21,012 bases of DNA from NCBI GenBank assembly GCA_904501845.1, contig CAJGCH010000021.1:1-21012 (forward strand), in the 5' to 3' direction. The position numbers and the translations under genes are program-made. Of the stretch, positions 1 through 7,340 are shown one piece after another. The notes under the pieces were generated by a model. It had not been told where the DNA came from, searched no databases, and saw nothing but the letters and a program-made list of their open reading frames with translations. Numbering within the stretch: position 1 is the stretch's first letter; the number at the start of each line of letters is the position of its first letter. This DNA comes from an uncultured Bacillaceae bacterium (GTDB lineage: Bacteria > Bacillota > Bacilli > Bacillales > Pradoshiaceae).

Positions 1-2793
1 ACGCATTACAGAAAATAATTGTTCGAGATTAATCGGCTTGCTAATATAATCTGTTGCTCCTGCTTCAAGGCACTTCTCACGGTCACCCTTCATCGCCTTG
101 GCCGTTAATGCAATAATCGGGATGGATTTAAATTCTGGGTTAGCCCGAATATGTCTCATCGTTTCGTAACCATCGAGCTCCGGCATCATAATATCCATCA
201 GGATCATGTCAAGATCCTTCTCTACTTGAAGCAAGTTCAAGCACTCAATTCCATTCTCAGCTACGATAATTTCAACGCCTTTGCTCTCCAAAGCGTTCTT
301 CAGCGCAAAAATATTACGGTGATCATCATCGGTAATAAGCACTCTCTTGCCCTTGAAAACATCAAGCAGCTCTTCTTGTACCGGCTCGTTCACCGGATCA
401 GCTATCGCAGCAGCTACTTCCTCAGTTTCTTCCCTTTGAACCGCCACTTGCTCTAATACTTCATTTGACATAGGCAAATGCACGAAATCATTCATTTGTT
501 TACTTTGCAAGCCTTCAGGAAGATTCGGAAGATAGACGGTAAATACGCTTCCTTCATTTTCTTTGCTATCTAGCGTAATAAATCCGCCTAGCAATTTGGC
601 AAACTCTCGGCATATCGATAATCCAAGGCCTGTTCCGCCATATTTGCGCGCTGTCGCTCCATCCGCCTGCTGGAATGCCTCAAAAATTAATTCTTGCTTT
701 TCTGTCGCTATGCCAAGACCAGTATCTTGGACGACAATCTTCATCCAGAAGTCCGACTGGACGTTTTGGTCTAATGCTTCTTTTTCCTTCGTATTCTTCA
801 CCTTCTCAAGCTTTAGGGAAACTGTTCCCTTATCAGTGAATTTCACGGCATTAGAAAGCAAATTCTTGATGATTTGCTGCATTCGCTGTTCATCTGTATA
901 GAAAATAGAAGGAAGATCCTCCTCAATCTCGACATTCAAGGTTAGACCCTTTTGCTCAGCCATTGGCATAAATGATCGTTCAAGTGTTTCAACAATCTCG
1001 CGAATATTAGCTTCATTGAAGAATACTTCAAGCTTGCCGGCCTCAATCTTTGATAAATCGAGAATGTCATTGATCAGTGTCATCAAATCGTTACCGGAAG
1101 TATAAATAACCTTCGCAAACTCTCTTTCCTCATCCGTATAGTCTCCATTTTCTTTCTCCGCGAGCATTTCAGATAGGATTAAGATGCTGTTTAACGGTGT
1201 ACGAAGTTCATGAGACATATTGGCAAGAAACTCAGATTTATATTTAGAGCTTTGCAGCAGCTGCTCATTCTTCGCCTCCAGTTCCTCTTTCGAAAATTCC
1301 AGCTCTCTTGACTTTTGCTCAGCTTCTTGACTGCGTTCCTCAAGCTGCTCATTAATCATGCGCAATTCCTCTGACTGCATCTGCAATTCCTCTGACTGGG
1401 ATTGCAGCTCCTCTGCTTGTACCTGAAGTTCTTCCGTCATAGCTTGGGAATCACTTAATAACCGCTCAATTTCCATACGGCTTTGTACACTATGAATTGC
1501 CATGCCCAATGTTTCAACTATTTTGACCAATGCACGGTATTCAAGCTCATTGAAATCTCTCATACTGGCAAATTCCAATACAGCAATCGTCTCTTTCTCA
1601 TATAAAATAGGCGCAATCATAATGGCCTTTGGATGAACATCTCCAAGTCCTGTCTTAATCAGCTGATAATTCTTTGGTATATCATCCATAAGGACAACCT
1701 CTTGGTCAATAGTTGCTTGTCCAATAATTCCTTCACCGATTTTAAATTGTTCCCTTCCCCCATTGCCATAAGAAGCAACGCGGGAAAAAACAGGCTCACT
1801 AGTATCTTTTCTCTGTAAATAGATTGCTCCAATAGATGCGCCTAGCATTGGCGTAAGCTTAGCAATCAGGCGGTCAGCCAATTCATCGACCTGGAAGATG
1901 CCCTGATTCATCTCTGCCACCTCAGCCAAGCAGGTCTGAATCCAATTCTGATCCGTAATTTCCTTATTAAATTCCTTCTCATTGCGAGAGTATGACTCAA
2001 GGGATGCTGACATATCGTTAAAGGCCATGGCAATACGGCCAACTTCATCCTCTGTTCTAACATTCAGTCTCGGCATAGTCGTTGTATCACTTAAATCTAC
2101 CTTGCTGATAACATCAGTAATCTCATTCAGCTCTCTTGTTGTTGAACGAATAACCCAATAAGCAATAAGGCTTGTCAATAGTAATGACAGCAGAATGGAG
2201 ATTATGACAACAAGCTCCATTTGATTATACTTTTCTTGTGCACGAAGCAGCGCATCATTCATTAAGTCTTCTTGGAAACTAATAAACTCTGTTATGACGG
2301 GAAGCAATTGATTGCCCGATTCAGACAAAGTCCCCATTAACCCATCTAAATTTTCAGTTGAATTGTTGTTAACTTCTGCCAAAACTCGACTTTCATTCTG
2401 AAGATAAACATCATATAAGGCCTTGAATTCAGCCAGCAGCTCTTCGCCCTTTTGAGTGTTACTCAAAGCTTGAAGCTTAGCATAACGATCCTCTATCACA
2501 ATATGATGCTGATTTATTTGATCATTGATTTCACCAATAGCTTCTGAAGATTCCCTTGGATCCTCTAGAGATAGGGCTACCTGCATCCCCATAAAGTTCT
2601 TTTGAATATCATTCGTGTAACTAACCTTTTGATAACGGTCGTTTACGATCTCGAGTAAATCTGCACGCGAACTGTTCAGACCATAGGCAATAACACTTAG
2701 CACAATAATGCTTACTGTCAGCATTAAACCGAAACCAACTGTCAGCCGCTTGGAAAAACTAAGCTTGCTTACCCTCTTGTTCTCCTCGCTCAT
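1..2793 (-). CDS. Membrane hybrid sensor histidine kinase with GAF and receiver domains (3' end cut by window edge)
   Basis: The minus frame is open from an ATG at 2793 to the window edge (931 codons, no stop), so the C-terminus is missing. Upstream is AAGGAGAG, a usable ribosome binding site. Seen in order: a transmembrane helix at about 17-39, an extracytoplasmic helical region, a second helix at about 194-215, a HAMP linker, a GAF-like domain at about 290-430, and a coiled coil with four perfect EELxxxx heptads at 454-481. Then come a HisKA box SHELRTP with phospho-acceptor H528, an HATPase (N box around N648, DTGLGI at D690, then GTGLGLSI), and a receiver with MDIMMP (D867) and a final K in the SKPI motif. 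It should autophosphorylate on H528 and pass phosphate to D867, possibly onward to another protein. The signal is unknown. No partner regulator lies in the window. A few residues, or a further domain such as Hpt, may follow. Confidence 0.93.
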   Translation of the reverse strand, partial: MSEENKRVSKLSFSKRLTVGFGLMLTVSIIVLSVIAYGLNSSRADLLEIVNDRYQKVSYTNDIQKNFMGMQVALSLEDPRESSEAIGEINDQINQHHIVIEDRYAKLQALSNTQKGEELLAEFKALYDVYLQNESRVLAEVNNNSTENLDGLMGTLSESGNQLLPVITEFISFQEDLMNDALLRAQEKYNQMELVVIISILLSLLLTSLIAYWVIRSTTRELNEITDVISKVDLSDTTTMPRLNVRTEDEVGRIAMAFNDMSASLESYSRNEKEFNKEITDQNWIQTCLAEVAEMNQGIFQVDELADRLIAKLTPMLGASIGAIYLQRKDTSEPVFSRVASYGNGGREQFKIGEGIIGQATIDQEVVLMDDIPKNYQLIKTGLGDVHPKAIMIAPILYEKETIAVLEFASMRDFNELEYRALVKIVETLGMAIHSVQSRMEIERLLSDSQAMTEELQVQAEELQSQSEELQMQSEELRMINEQLEERSQEAEQKSRELEFSKEELEAKNEQLLQSSKYKSEFLANMSHELRTPLNSILILSEMLAEKENGDYTDEEREFAKVIYTSGNDLMTLINDILDLSKIEAGKLEVFFNEANIREIVETLERSFMPMAEQKGLTLNVEIEEDLPSIFYTDEQRMQQIIKNLLSNAVKFTDKGTVSLKLEKVKNTKEKEALDQNVQSDFWMKIVVQDTGLGIATEKQELIFEAFQQADGATARKYGGTGLGLSICREFAKLLGGFITLDSKENEGSVFTVYLPNLPEGLQSKQMNDFVHLPMSNEVLEQVAVQREETEEVAAAIADPVNEPVQEELLDVFKGKRVLITDDDHRNIFALKNALESKGVEIIVAENGIECLNLLQVEKDLDMILMDIMMPELDGYETMRHIRANPEFKSIPIIALTAKAMKGDREKCLEAGATDYISKPINLEQLFSVMR

Positions 2794-2865
2794 CTAACTA
2801 TCATCTCTCCTTATCAATTTGATAGTGTTCTATATAAACGACTTATCTTTTCATCGAAATACAGC

Positions 2866-2881
2866 ATTATATCTCATTATA
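2866..2881 (-). promoter_or_regulatory. Possible -10 elements for the hybrid kinase
   Basis: Two TATAAT hexamers occur on the minus strand ten bases apart (2876-2881 and 2866-2871), 73-83 bases upstream of the kinase ATG and just past the terminator of the preceding gene. Neither has a good -35 hexamer at 16-18 bases, so this is only a weak call. Confidence 0.25.
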
Positions 2882-2895
2882 CTTTTTTTTCATAT

Positions 2896-2923
2896 AAAAA
2901 GACACTAACTAGCGCTAGCGTCT
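2896..2923 (-). terminator. Rho-independent terminator after cardiolipin synthase
   Basis: On the minus strand GACGCTA and TAGTGTC form a 7-bp stem (one G-U pair) around an 8-base loop, followed directly by TTTTT. It begins 20 bases past the cardiolipin synthase stop and separates that gene from the kinase. Confidence 0.75.
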
Positions 2924-2942
2924 TCATCTGCTTCCATATAAG

Positions 2943-4397
2943 TTACAATACTGGCGACAATAAACGGGAAATAGATTCCTTAAAGCGAATATACAGAGGA
3001 CGATTATTATATACTTCCGGCGTTAATTCAATGCATTCCATCAAGTCCTTCTCAAAGGTGTTTCTTAAATTAACTGATGAGTCCTCATGATAGATTATGG
3101 CATTTACTTCAAAATTAAGCCTGAAGCTGCGGACATCGATATTAGCCGTACCTACTGTCGCTATACTATCATCAATGACCATTGTTTTTGCATGCAAAAA
3201 TCCATTGCCATATAGATAAACTTTAGCGCCAGCTTTCAGCACTTCCCCCACGTATGAATAGGTAGCCCAATAAACAAATAAGTGGTCAGGCTTATTCGGA
3301 ATCATGACCCTTACGTCGACCCCTGAAACAGAGGCAATACGAATCGCATCCAGGATGCTATCATCTGGAATGAAATACGGAGTTTGGATGTATACATACT
3401 CCTTCGCATCCAAAATCATGCGAATATAGCTAGTCTTGATTTGTTCCCATGTGGAATCTGGTCCTGACGTAACGATTTGCAGTCCTACACCAGCTTCATT
3501 TCTTTCATCAGTATACAAGAAATAATCATCGTTCCACGTTACCTTCTCCCCTGAGGCTTGCGCCCAGTCTAAAAGGAATCGAACCTGCAAGTCATTGACA
3601 GCATTTCCTCTAATGCGAAGATGGGTATCTCGCCAATAGCCAAAACGAGGATTTAACCCCAAATATTCTTCACCTACATTAAATCCGCCCATATACCCAA
3701 TTTCCTTATCAATAACGACTATTTTTCGATGGTTACGGAAATTGATGCGCAAATTGATGATTGGCAGTTTACCAGGAAAAAAAGCATAGGCGCTCCCCCC
3801 TGCCTCGATGAGCTTTTTCACCCTTTTTTTAGATATTCTTCTCGAACCGGCATCATCATACAAGAGCCTGACCTCTACTCCCTCCTTCGCCTTCTCAGTC
3901 AAAGCTTCGAGGAGGCGATTCCCATAAACGTCATTTTGGATTATATAATAGAGGACGTGAATATTTTTCTTTGCAGCCGCGATATCCTTAAATAATGAGT
4001 CGAACTTATCCCTTCCATCTGTGAAGATTTCCAATTCATTATTCCATGTATAAAGGGAGTGATCGGTTGTCATATTCATCATCAGCAGGTCTTTATATTC
4101 CTGAGTTAAATATGTATTGAAAGGCGCTACTCCTTCGCGCAGGTGCTTTTGCTGTTGCTTAATACCGCGATCGATGGCCTCATATCCTCTCCTATCCCAT
4201 GTAAAGATTCTCCGCTTGCTCAAATTCTGCCCCAGAACAATATAGAGGATAAACCCGCCAATTGGGATGAAAGATAACACCATTAACCATGCCCAAGAGG
4301 CACTCACATTTCTCCGCTCCAAGAAGGTGATTATAATGGCAAAAATCAAGTTAATGACAATCAAAAGAATCCAAAATACCGAATCGATCATTTCCAT
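2943..4397 (-). CDS. cls: Cardiolipin synthase (phospholipase D family)
   Basis: This membrane enzyme condenses two phosphatidylglycerol molecules into cardiolipin and glycerol. The 484-residue protein has the ClsA layout: two N-terminal transmembrane helices (about 5-60), then two PLD domains with HxKxxxxD motifs at H223/K225/D230 (HRKIVVID) and H402/K404/D409 (HAKTMVID), each followed by the usual G-rich turn (GGFN, GTANID). I chose the ATG at 4397 because GGAGAGG lies 8 bases upstream and a promoter can be read at 4430-4458. A longer frame reaches 4472, but that start would lie upstream of this promoter and has no ribosome binding site. The length matches the roughly 480 residues usual for ClsA. 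The gene has its own terminator and promoter, so it is probably monocistronic. Confidence 0.96.
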   Translation of the reverse strand: MEMIDSVFWILLIVINLIFAIIITFLERRNVSASWAWLMVLSFIPIGGFILYIVLGQNLSKRRIFTWDRRGYEAIDRGIKQQQKHLREGVAPFNTYLTQEYKDLLMMNMTTDHSLYTWNNELEIFTDGRDKFDSLFKDIAAAKKNIHVLYYIIQNDVYGNRLLEALTEKAKEGVEVRLLYDDAGSRRISKKRVKKLIEAGGSAYAFFPGKLPIINLRINFRNHRKIVVIDKEIGYMGGFNVGEEYLGLNPRFGYWRDTHLRIRGNAVNDLQVRFLLDWAQASGEKVTWNDDYFLYTDERNEAGVGLQIVTSGPDSTWEQIKTSYIRMILDAKEYVYIQTPYFIPDDSILDAIRIASVSGVDVRVMIPNKPDHLFVYWATYSYVGEVLKAGAKVYLYGNGFLHAKTMVIDDSIATVGTANIDVRSFRLNFEVNAIIYHEDSSVNLRNTFEKDLMECIELTPEVYNNRPLYIRFKESISRLLSPVL

Positions 4398-4429
4398 AGA
4401 GTAATCCTCTCCAACCCGCAATAATCTAT

Positions 4430-4458
4430 ATAATAAAAATACCATAAGCTTCAGGCAA
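4430..4458 (-). promoter_or_regulatory. SigA-type promoter for cardiolipin synthase
   Basis: On the minus strand the -35 is TTGCCT (4453-4458) and the -10 is TATTAT (4430-4435), with a 17-base spacer. Transcription should start near 4423, leaving a leader of about 25 bases that contains the ribosome binding site. Confidence 0.5.
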
Positions 4459-4579
4459 TGCAAAAAAATCATTATCCCTCATTATGCTACTATCCCTATA
4501 TCATTTCCTTTCTATACAGCATGCATAATTAAGGCTGTTCATGGAATAGTAAGGAGCAAAAAGGTTAGGAGAATCTAAT

Positions 4580-4813
4580 ATGCCACGAAGAAGTGATAAT
4601 ACTCACTCAAATCCTGAAATCAATCCAGATGCGAATCATGAAAATGTCATCAATGACTCTAAAGCTTTTAATATGGGTGTGGCCACAAGCAATTTCTACC
4701 CTGGACATGGAATGAACACCAATCCATACCACGTTAAGGACACAGAAGATACGCCTGATGAGATGGAGGGATTCGAGAAATTGCTCCGAGGCAAAGGTTT
4801 TGGGAAAAAGTAA
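4580..4813 (+). CDS. Small hydrophilic protein of unknown function (77 residues)
   Basis: I do not recognise this protein. Support for a real gene is an AGGAG site 8 bases before the ATG, a strong hairpin immediately after the stop, and room for a promoter in the divergent gap with cardiolipin synthase. The product is hydrophilic and Asn/Asp/His-rich, with no signal peptide or membrane helix. It has a basic start (MPRR), a middle stretch with NFYPGHGMNTNPYHV, and an acidic segment DTEDTPDEMEGFEKLL before a basic tail RGKGFGKK. The composition resembles small Bacillus spore or stress proteins, but I can match no named family (it is not an alpha/beta-type SASP). A poor SigB-like pair (GCATAA, 13 bases, TGGAAT) lies upstream and is not convincing. 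The overlapping minus-strand frame in this stretch has no ribosome binding site. Confidence 0.65.
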   Translation: MPRRSDNTHSNPEINPDANHENVINDSKAFNMGVATSNFYPGHGMNTNPYHVKDTEDTPDEMEGFEKLLRGKGFGKK

Positions 4814-4815
4814 GA

Positions 4816-4850
4816 AAAGGGAGATGGCCATGCCATTCTCCCTTTCGTTT
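4816..4850. terminator. Bidirectional terminator between the 77-residue gene and the ABC ATPase
   Basis: AAAGGGAGATGGC pairs with GCCATTCTCCCTTT (13 bp with one bulge, 3-base loop). The plus side is followed by TTTCGTTTATTCTT and the minus side by TTTTCTTACTTTTT, so it can end transcription of both convergent genes. Confidence 0.75.
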
Positions 4851-4854
4851 ATTC

Positions 4855-5577
4855 TTATAGAACTTTGCTTAAAAAGAGCTTAGTCCGCTCATGCTGCGGA
4901 TTATCAAACAGCATGAGCGGTTCATTTTGCTCCACGATATAGCCTTCATCCATAAAAATCACGCGGTCTCCTACTTCTTTAGCAAATCCCATCTCATGTG
5001 TAACGACGACCATGGTCATCCCTTCTTTAGCCAATTGCTTCATGACCTCAAGCACCTCACCGACCATTTCAGGGTCAAGCGCTGAAGTAGGTTCATCAAA
5101 TAGCATAATCTCCGGTTCCATCGCCAATGCTCGGGCAATCGCGACCCTTTGCTTCTGACCCCCTGACAAAGAATCGGGATAGGCATCTGCCTTCTCTGAT
5201 AATCCAACCTTCCTGAGCAATTCCAGGGCTTTATTCCTTGCTTGGTCAGCCGGCACCTTTTTCACCTTTGTTGGAGCTAGCATCAAATTCTCGAGGACCG
5301 TCTTATGAGGGAATAGATTGAAATGCTGAAACACCATTCCCGTTTTTTGGCGAATCTTATTGATATCTATTTTCTTATCAGCAAGGTCGACGCCGTTAAT
5401 GCGGACATGCCCGCCTGATATGGCCTCAAGCAGATTTAAACACCGCAGGAAAGTAGATTTACCCGATCCTGAAGGTCCAATGACCACAACAACCTCTTAG
5501 TGTTCAATTGTGATGCTGATATCCTTTAAAACCTCATTACTGCCAAACGACTTCTTCAAATTCTCGACTACAATCAT
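4855..5577 (-). pseudogene. Polar amino-acid ABC transporter ATPase, interrupted by in-frame TAA at codon 27
   Basis: This is a GlnQ/ArtM-type ATPase that should power the adjacent importer. The full frame runs from the ATG at 5577, which overlaps the permease stop as ATGA, to 4855. That makes 241 codons, the normal family length. Codons 1-26 read MIVVENLKKSFGSNEVLKDI and then SITIEH, a proper N-terminus. Codon 27 (5499-5497) is TAA, and the same frame then continues with EVVVVIGPSGSGKST (Walker A), a Q-loop (VFQHF), LSGGQ, LFDEPTSALD (Walker B) and the H-loop VVTHEMG, all intact. A GTG at 5487, just past a weak GAGGT, could restart translation, but that product would lack the first strands and the aromatic A-loop residue that stacks on adenine. 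Either the gene is newly inactivated by one base change or the base is a sequencing error. No other lesion is visible. Confidence 0.88.
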
Positions 5578-6230
5578 TTTGTATCAAGCCTTCTTTCCAT
5601 TTTGTTTAACAGATAGCTTAAGGAAAGCGTGAGGATAAGATAAATAAAAGCTGATGCCAGGTATGGTTCCCATACGCGGAAATACTGGCTCGCCATCGCT
5701 CTCCCCCAATAGGTCAGCTCTGGGGCCGCAATTACCGCCGCTATAGAGGATTCCTTAATAAGCACTACGAACTCATTGCCAAGGGGCGGAATCATTCGTT
5801 TAAAGGCCTGCGGCAAAATAACATAGCGCATCGCCTGTGCGCTCGACATTCCGAGAGAGCGTGCCCCCTCCATCTGGCCTGTATCGATAGATTGAATGCC
5901 AGCTCGAAAAATCTCTGCGATATAGGCAGCTGAATTTAGCGATAAAGCAAGAATGGTTGCCAAGATTACATTTGTCTCACCTGTGATAGCGGGAACGACG
6001 CCAAAATGAATTAATAGAAGTTGGACAAATAACGGAGTACCACGAAAGAAGCCAATATAACAATTAAGCGGTATAGACAATAGCTTGCTTTTCGTTATCT
6101 TTCCAAGCCCTATTAATAAGCCAAGGACCGTTCCGATCATAATCCCTGCAATTGAAAGACCGATTGTATATAAAGTCCCTTTTAATAGAAAGGGCATATA
6201 TTCCTGAATAATATCCCACCTGAAGTCCAA
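5574..6230 (-). CDS. Polar amino-acid ABC transporter permease (HisM/GlnP type)
   Basis: This integral membrane subunit of an amino-acid importer has 218 residues and about five transmembrane helices. Family marks are the N-terminal FRGTPLFVQLLL segment and the EAA loop EGARSLGMSSAQAMRYVILP, followed by the NEFVVLIKESS stretch near the cytoplasmic face, where the ATPase docks. The start is TTG at 6230, placed 8 bases after AAGGAGG. The nearby ATG is in another frame, so a TTG start is forced. The gene is 3' of the binding-protein gene across an intergenic hairpin, and its stop overlaps the ATPase start (ATGA), which points to coupled translation. One permease gene suggests a homodimer in the membrane. 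Confidence 0.94.
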   Translation of the reverse strand: MDFRWDIIQEYMPFLLKGTLYTIGLSIAGIMIGTVLGLLIGLGKITKSKLLSIPLNCYIGFFRGTPLFVQLLLIHFGVVPAITGETNVILATILALSLNSAAYIAEIFRAGIQSIDTGQMEGARSLGMSSAQAMRYVILPQAFKRMIPPLGNEFVVLIKESSIAAVIAAPELTYWGRAMASQYFRVWEPYLASAFIYLILTLSLSYLLNKMERRLDTK

Positions 6231-6250
6231 TGTCTCATCCTCCTTATACT

Positions 6251-6297
6251 AAAAATTGCGTAACATGGCTTCATTCCTTCCGCTGCTACGCAATTTT
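6251..6297 (-). terminator. Intra-operon hairpin between binding protein and permease
   Basis: AAAATTGCGTA (6252-6262) and TACGCAATTTT (6287-6297) form a perfect 11-bp stem with a 24-base loop. On the minus strand it sits 11 bases after the binding-protein stop and ends in TTTTT. Such hairpins often act as partial terminators or 3' stabilisers that keep binding-protein mRNA more abundant than permease mRNA. Confidence 0.6.
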
Positions 6298-6308
6298 AAT
6301 CCATACGT

Positions 6309-7127
6309 TTATTGCTGTTCTTTTAACGTTTCGATATCCGGCTCAATCCCGAACCACTTTTTGTAGATCTCGGTATAGGTGCCATTATCAATAATGGACT
6401 TCAGTGCTTCATCTACTTTGCCCTTTAATTCACTATCTTTCGGGAACATTAAACCGTAATATTCATTTTCAAAGGCTTCCTCATCTGCAACGACCACAAA
6501 TTTATCATCCGGATTATTCTTCGCATATTCCTCGACAACCCCATTATCTGCCACAACTGCCTTAGCCCCATTTTGCTTCATCTCCATAATGGCTAACACC
6601 GTTGTCTCAAACTTCCTGATATCTTCATTCTTATTTCCGACAATCTTCTCGACTGCCAAGTGACCAGTTGTTCCTGTTTGAACGGCAACTTTCTTCCCTT
6701 TTAAATCCTCAGCAGACTTAATGTCACTTCCTTCTGGCACGAGGATTTTATTAGTTGACAGGAAGTATGGAACAGAGAAGTCATACGTCGCCTTTCGCTC
6801 GTCATTAATGGATATGGCAGACATCCCCATATCAGCTGTTTTGTTTTTGATTTCTACGAATAGGGGATCCCATCCGACACTCTCAATCTTCACCTTGATC
6901 CCAGCCTCTTTTGCGACCGCCTTCACAACATCTACGTCAAACCCGACTATTTCGCCGCCCTTTTGGAATTCAAAAGGTGAATAATTTGCATCCGTAACTA
7001 CACGATACGTTTTCTCAGAGCCTGCTCCATCTCCGCTTCCGGAGGTTTCTTCCCCGCTGTTGCCGCATGCCGCAAGCATGAGCATAATGCTCGTCATTAT
7101 CGAAGCCGCCAAAAATCTCTTCTTCAT
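6309..7127 (-). CDS. Amino-acid ABC transporter substrate-binding lipoprotein (probably basic amino acids)
   Basis: This 272-residue extracellular receptor belongs to the solute-binding protein family 3 (GlnH/ArtJ type). It has a lipoprotein signal peptide with lipobox LAAC (C21 would be lipidated), then a Gly/Ser/Glu-rich linker to about residue 38. The mature domain starts YRVVTDANYSPFEF and includes GFDVDVVKAVAKEAG, the SAISINDERK stretch that typically contacts the ligand carboxylate, and GKKVAVQTGTTG in the second lobe. The family name rests on sequence feel: ArtJ-like proteins for Arg/Lys/His look closest, but glutamine or cystine cannot be excluded. The ribosome binding site is AAGGGGAG, 5 bases before the ATG. 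It is the first gene of the importer operon and has its own promoter. Confidence 0.93.
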   Translation of the reverse strand: MKKRFLAASIMTSIMLMLAACGNSGEETSGSGDGAGSEKTYRVVTDANYSPFEFQKGGEIVGFDVDVVKAVAKEAGIKVKIESVGWDPLFVEIKNKTADMGMSAISINDERKATYDFSVPYFLSTNKILVPEGSDIKSAEDLKGKKVAVQTGTTGHLAVEKIVGNKNEDIRKFETTVLAIMEMKQNGAKAVVADNGVVEEYAKNNPDDKFVVVADEEAFENEYYGLMFPKDSELKGKVDEALKSIIDNGTYTEIYKKWFGIEPDIETLKEQQ

Positions 7128-7186
7128 GAAATCTCCCCTTCGTTATTTAACTATATTTTTAAAATTTTCAAAATTCTATGAATTTC

Positions 7187-7215
7187 ATTATAATCTTCGA
7201 TGGAATTTTATGCAA
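7187..7215 (-). promoter_or_regulatory. Promoter of the amino-acid importer operon
   Basis: On the minus strand TTGCAT (7210-7215), a 17-base spacer and TATAAT (7187-7192) form a plausible SigA promoter, about 60 bases upstream of the binding-protein ATG. The leader is very AT-rich. It contains a half match to the CodY box around 7162-7176, but with four mismatches this is not enough to call. Confidence 0.5.
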
Positions 7216-7262
7216 TTGCTAATTAGACATTCTGAGTATTATAGAAAAAACTTATTCTTTTT

Positions 7263-7293
7263 TTTCAGGGTACGATTTGGTCATTTCAGGGTA
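7263..7293 (+). repeat. Direct repeat TTTCAGGGTA, 21 bases apart, upstream of the AI-2E-family gene
   Basis: The 10-mer TTTCAGGGTA occurs at 7263-7272 and 7284-7293, exactly 21 bases (about two helical turns) apart and 48-78 bases before the ATG of the plus-strand gene. The arrangement fits a tandem-site operator for a dimeric regulator. The second copy overlaps a weak promoter-like region (TTGGTC 7277-7282, TTATAC 7301-7306). Confidence 0.4.
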
Positions 7294-7340
7294 TAGATGC
7301 TTATACATTGATTGGCAGGCTAGCGGGAAGGAGAGTATCT

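Noticed and set aside
4398..4472. Longer cardiolipin synthase starting at 4472
   Set aside because: The extension lies across the promoter and has no ribosome binding site. The shorter start has GGAGAGG at 8 bases and gives the family length.
4607..4831. Minus-strand 74-residue frame opposite the 77-residue gene
   Set aside because: It has no ribosome binding site and runs through the terminator hairpin. The plus-strand frame has both signals.
7162..7176. CodY-like box in the leader of the amino-acid importer
   Set aside because: Only one half matches AATTTTCWGAAAATT, with four mismatches in an extremely AT-rich leader.
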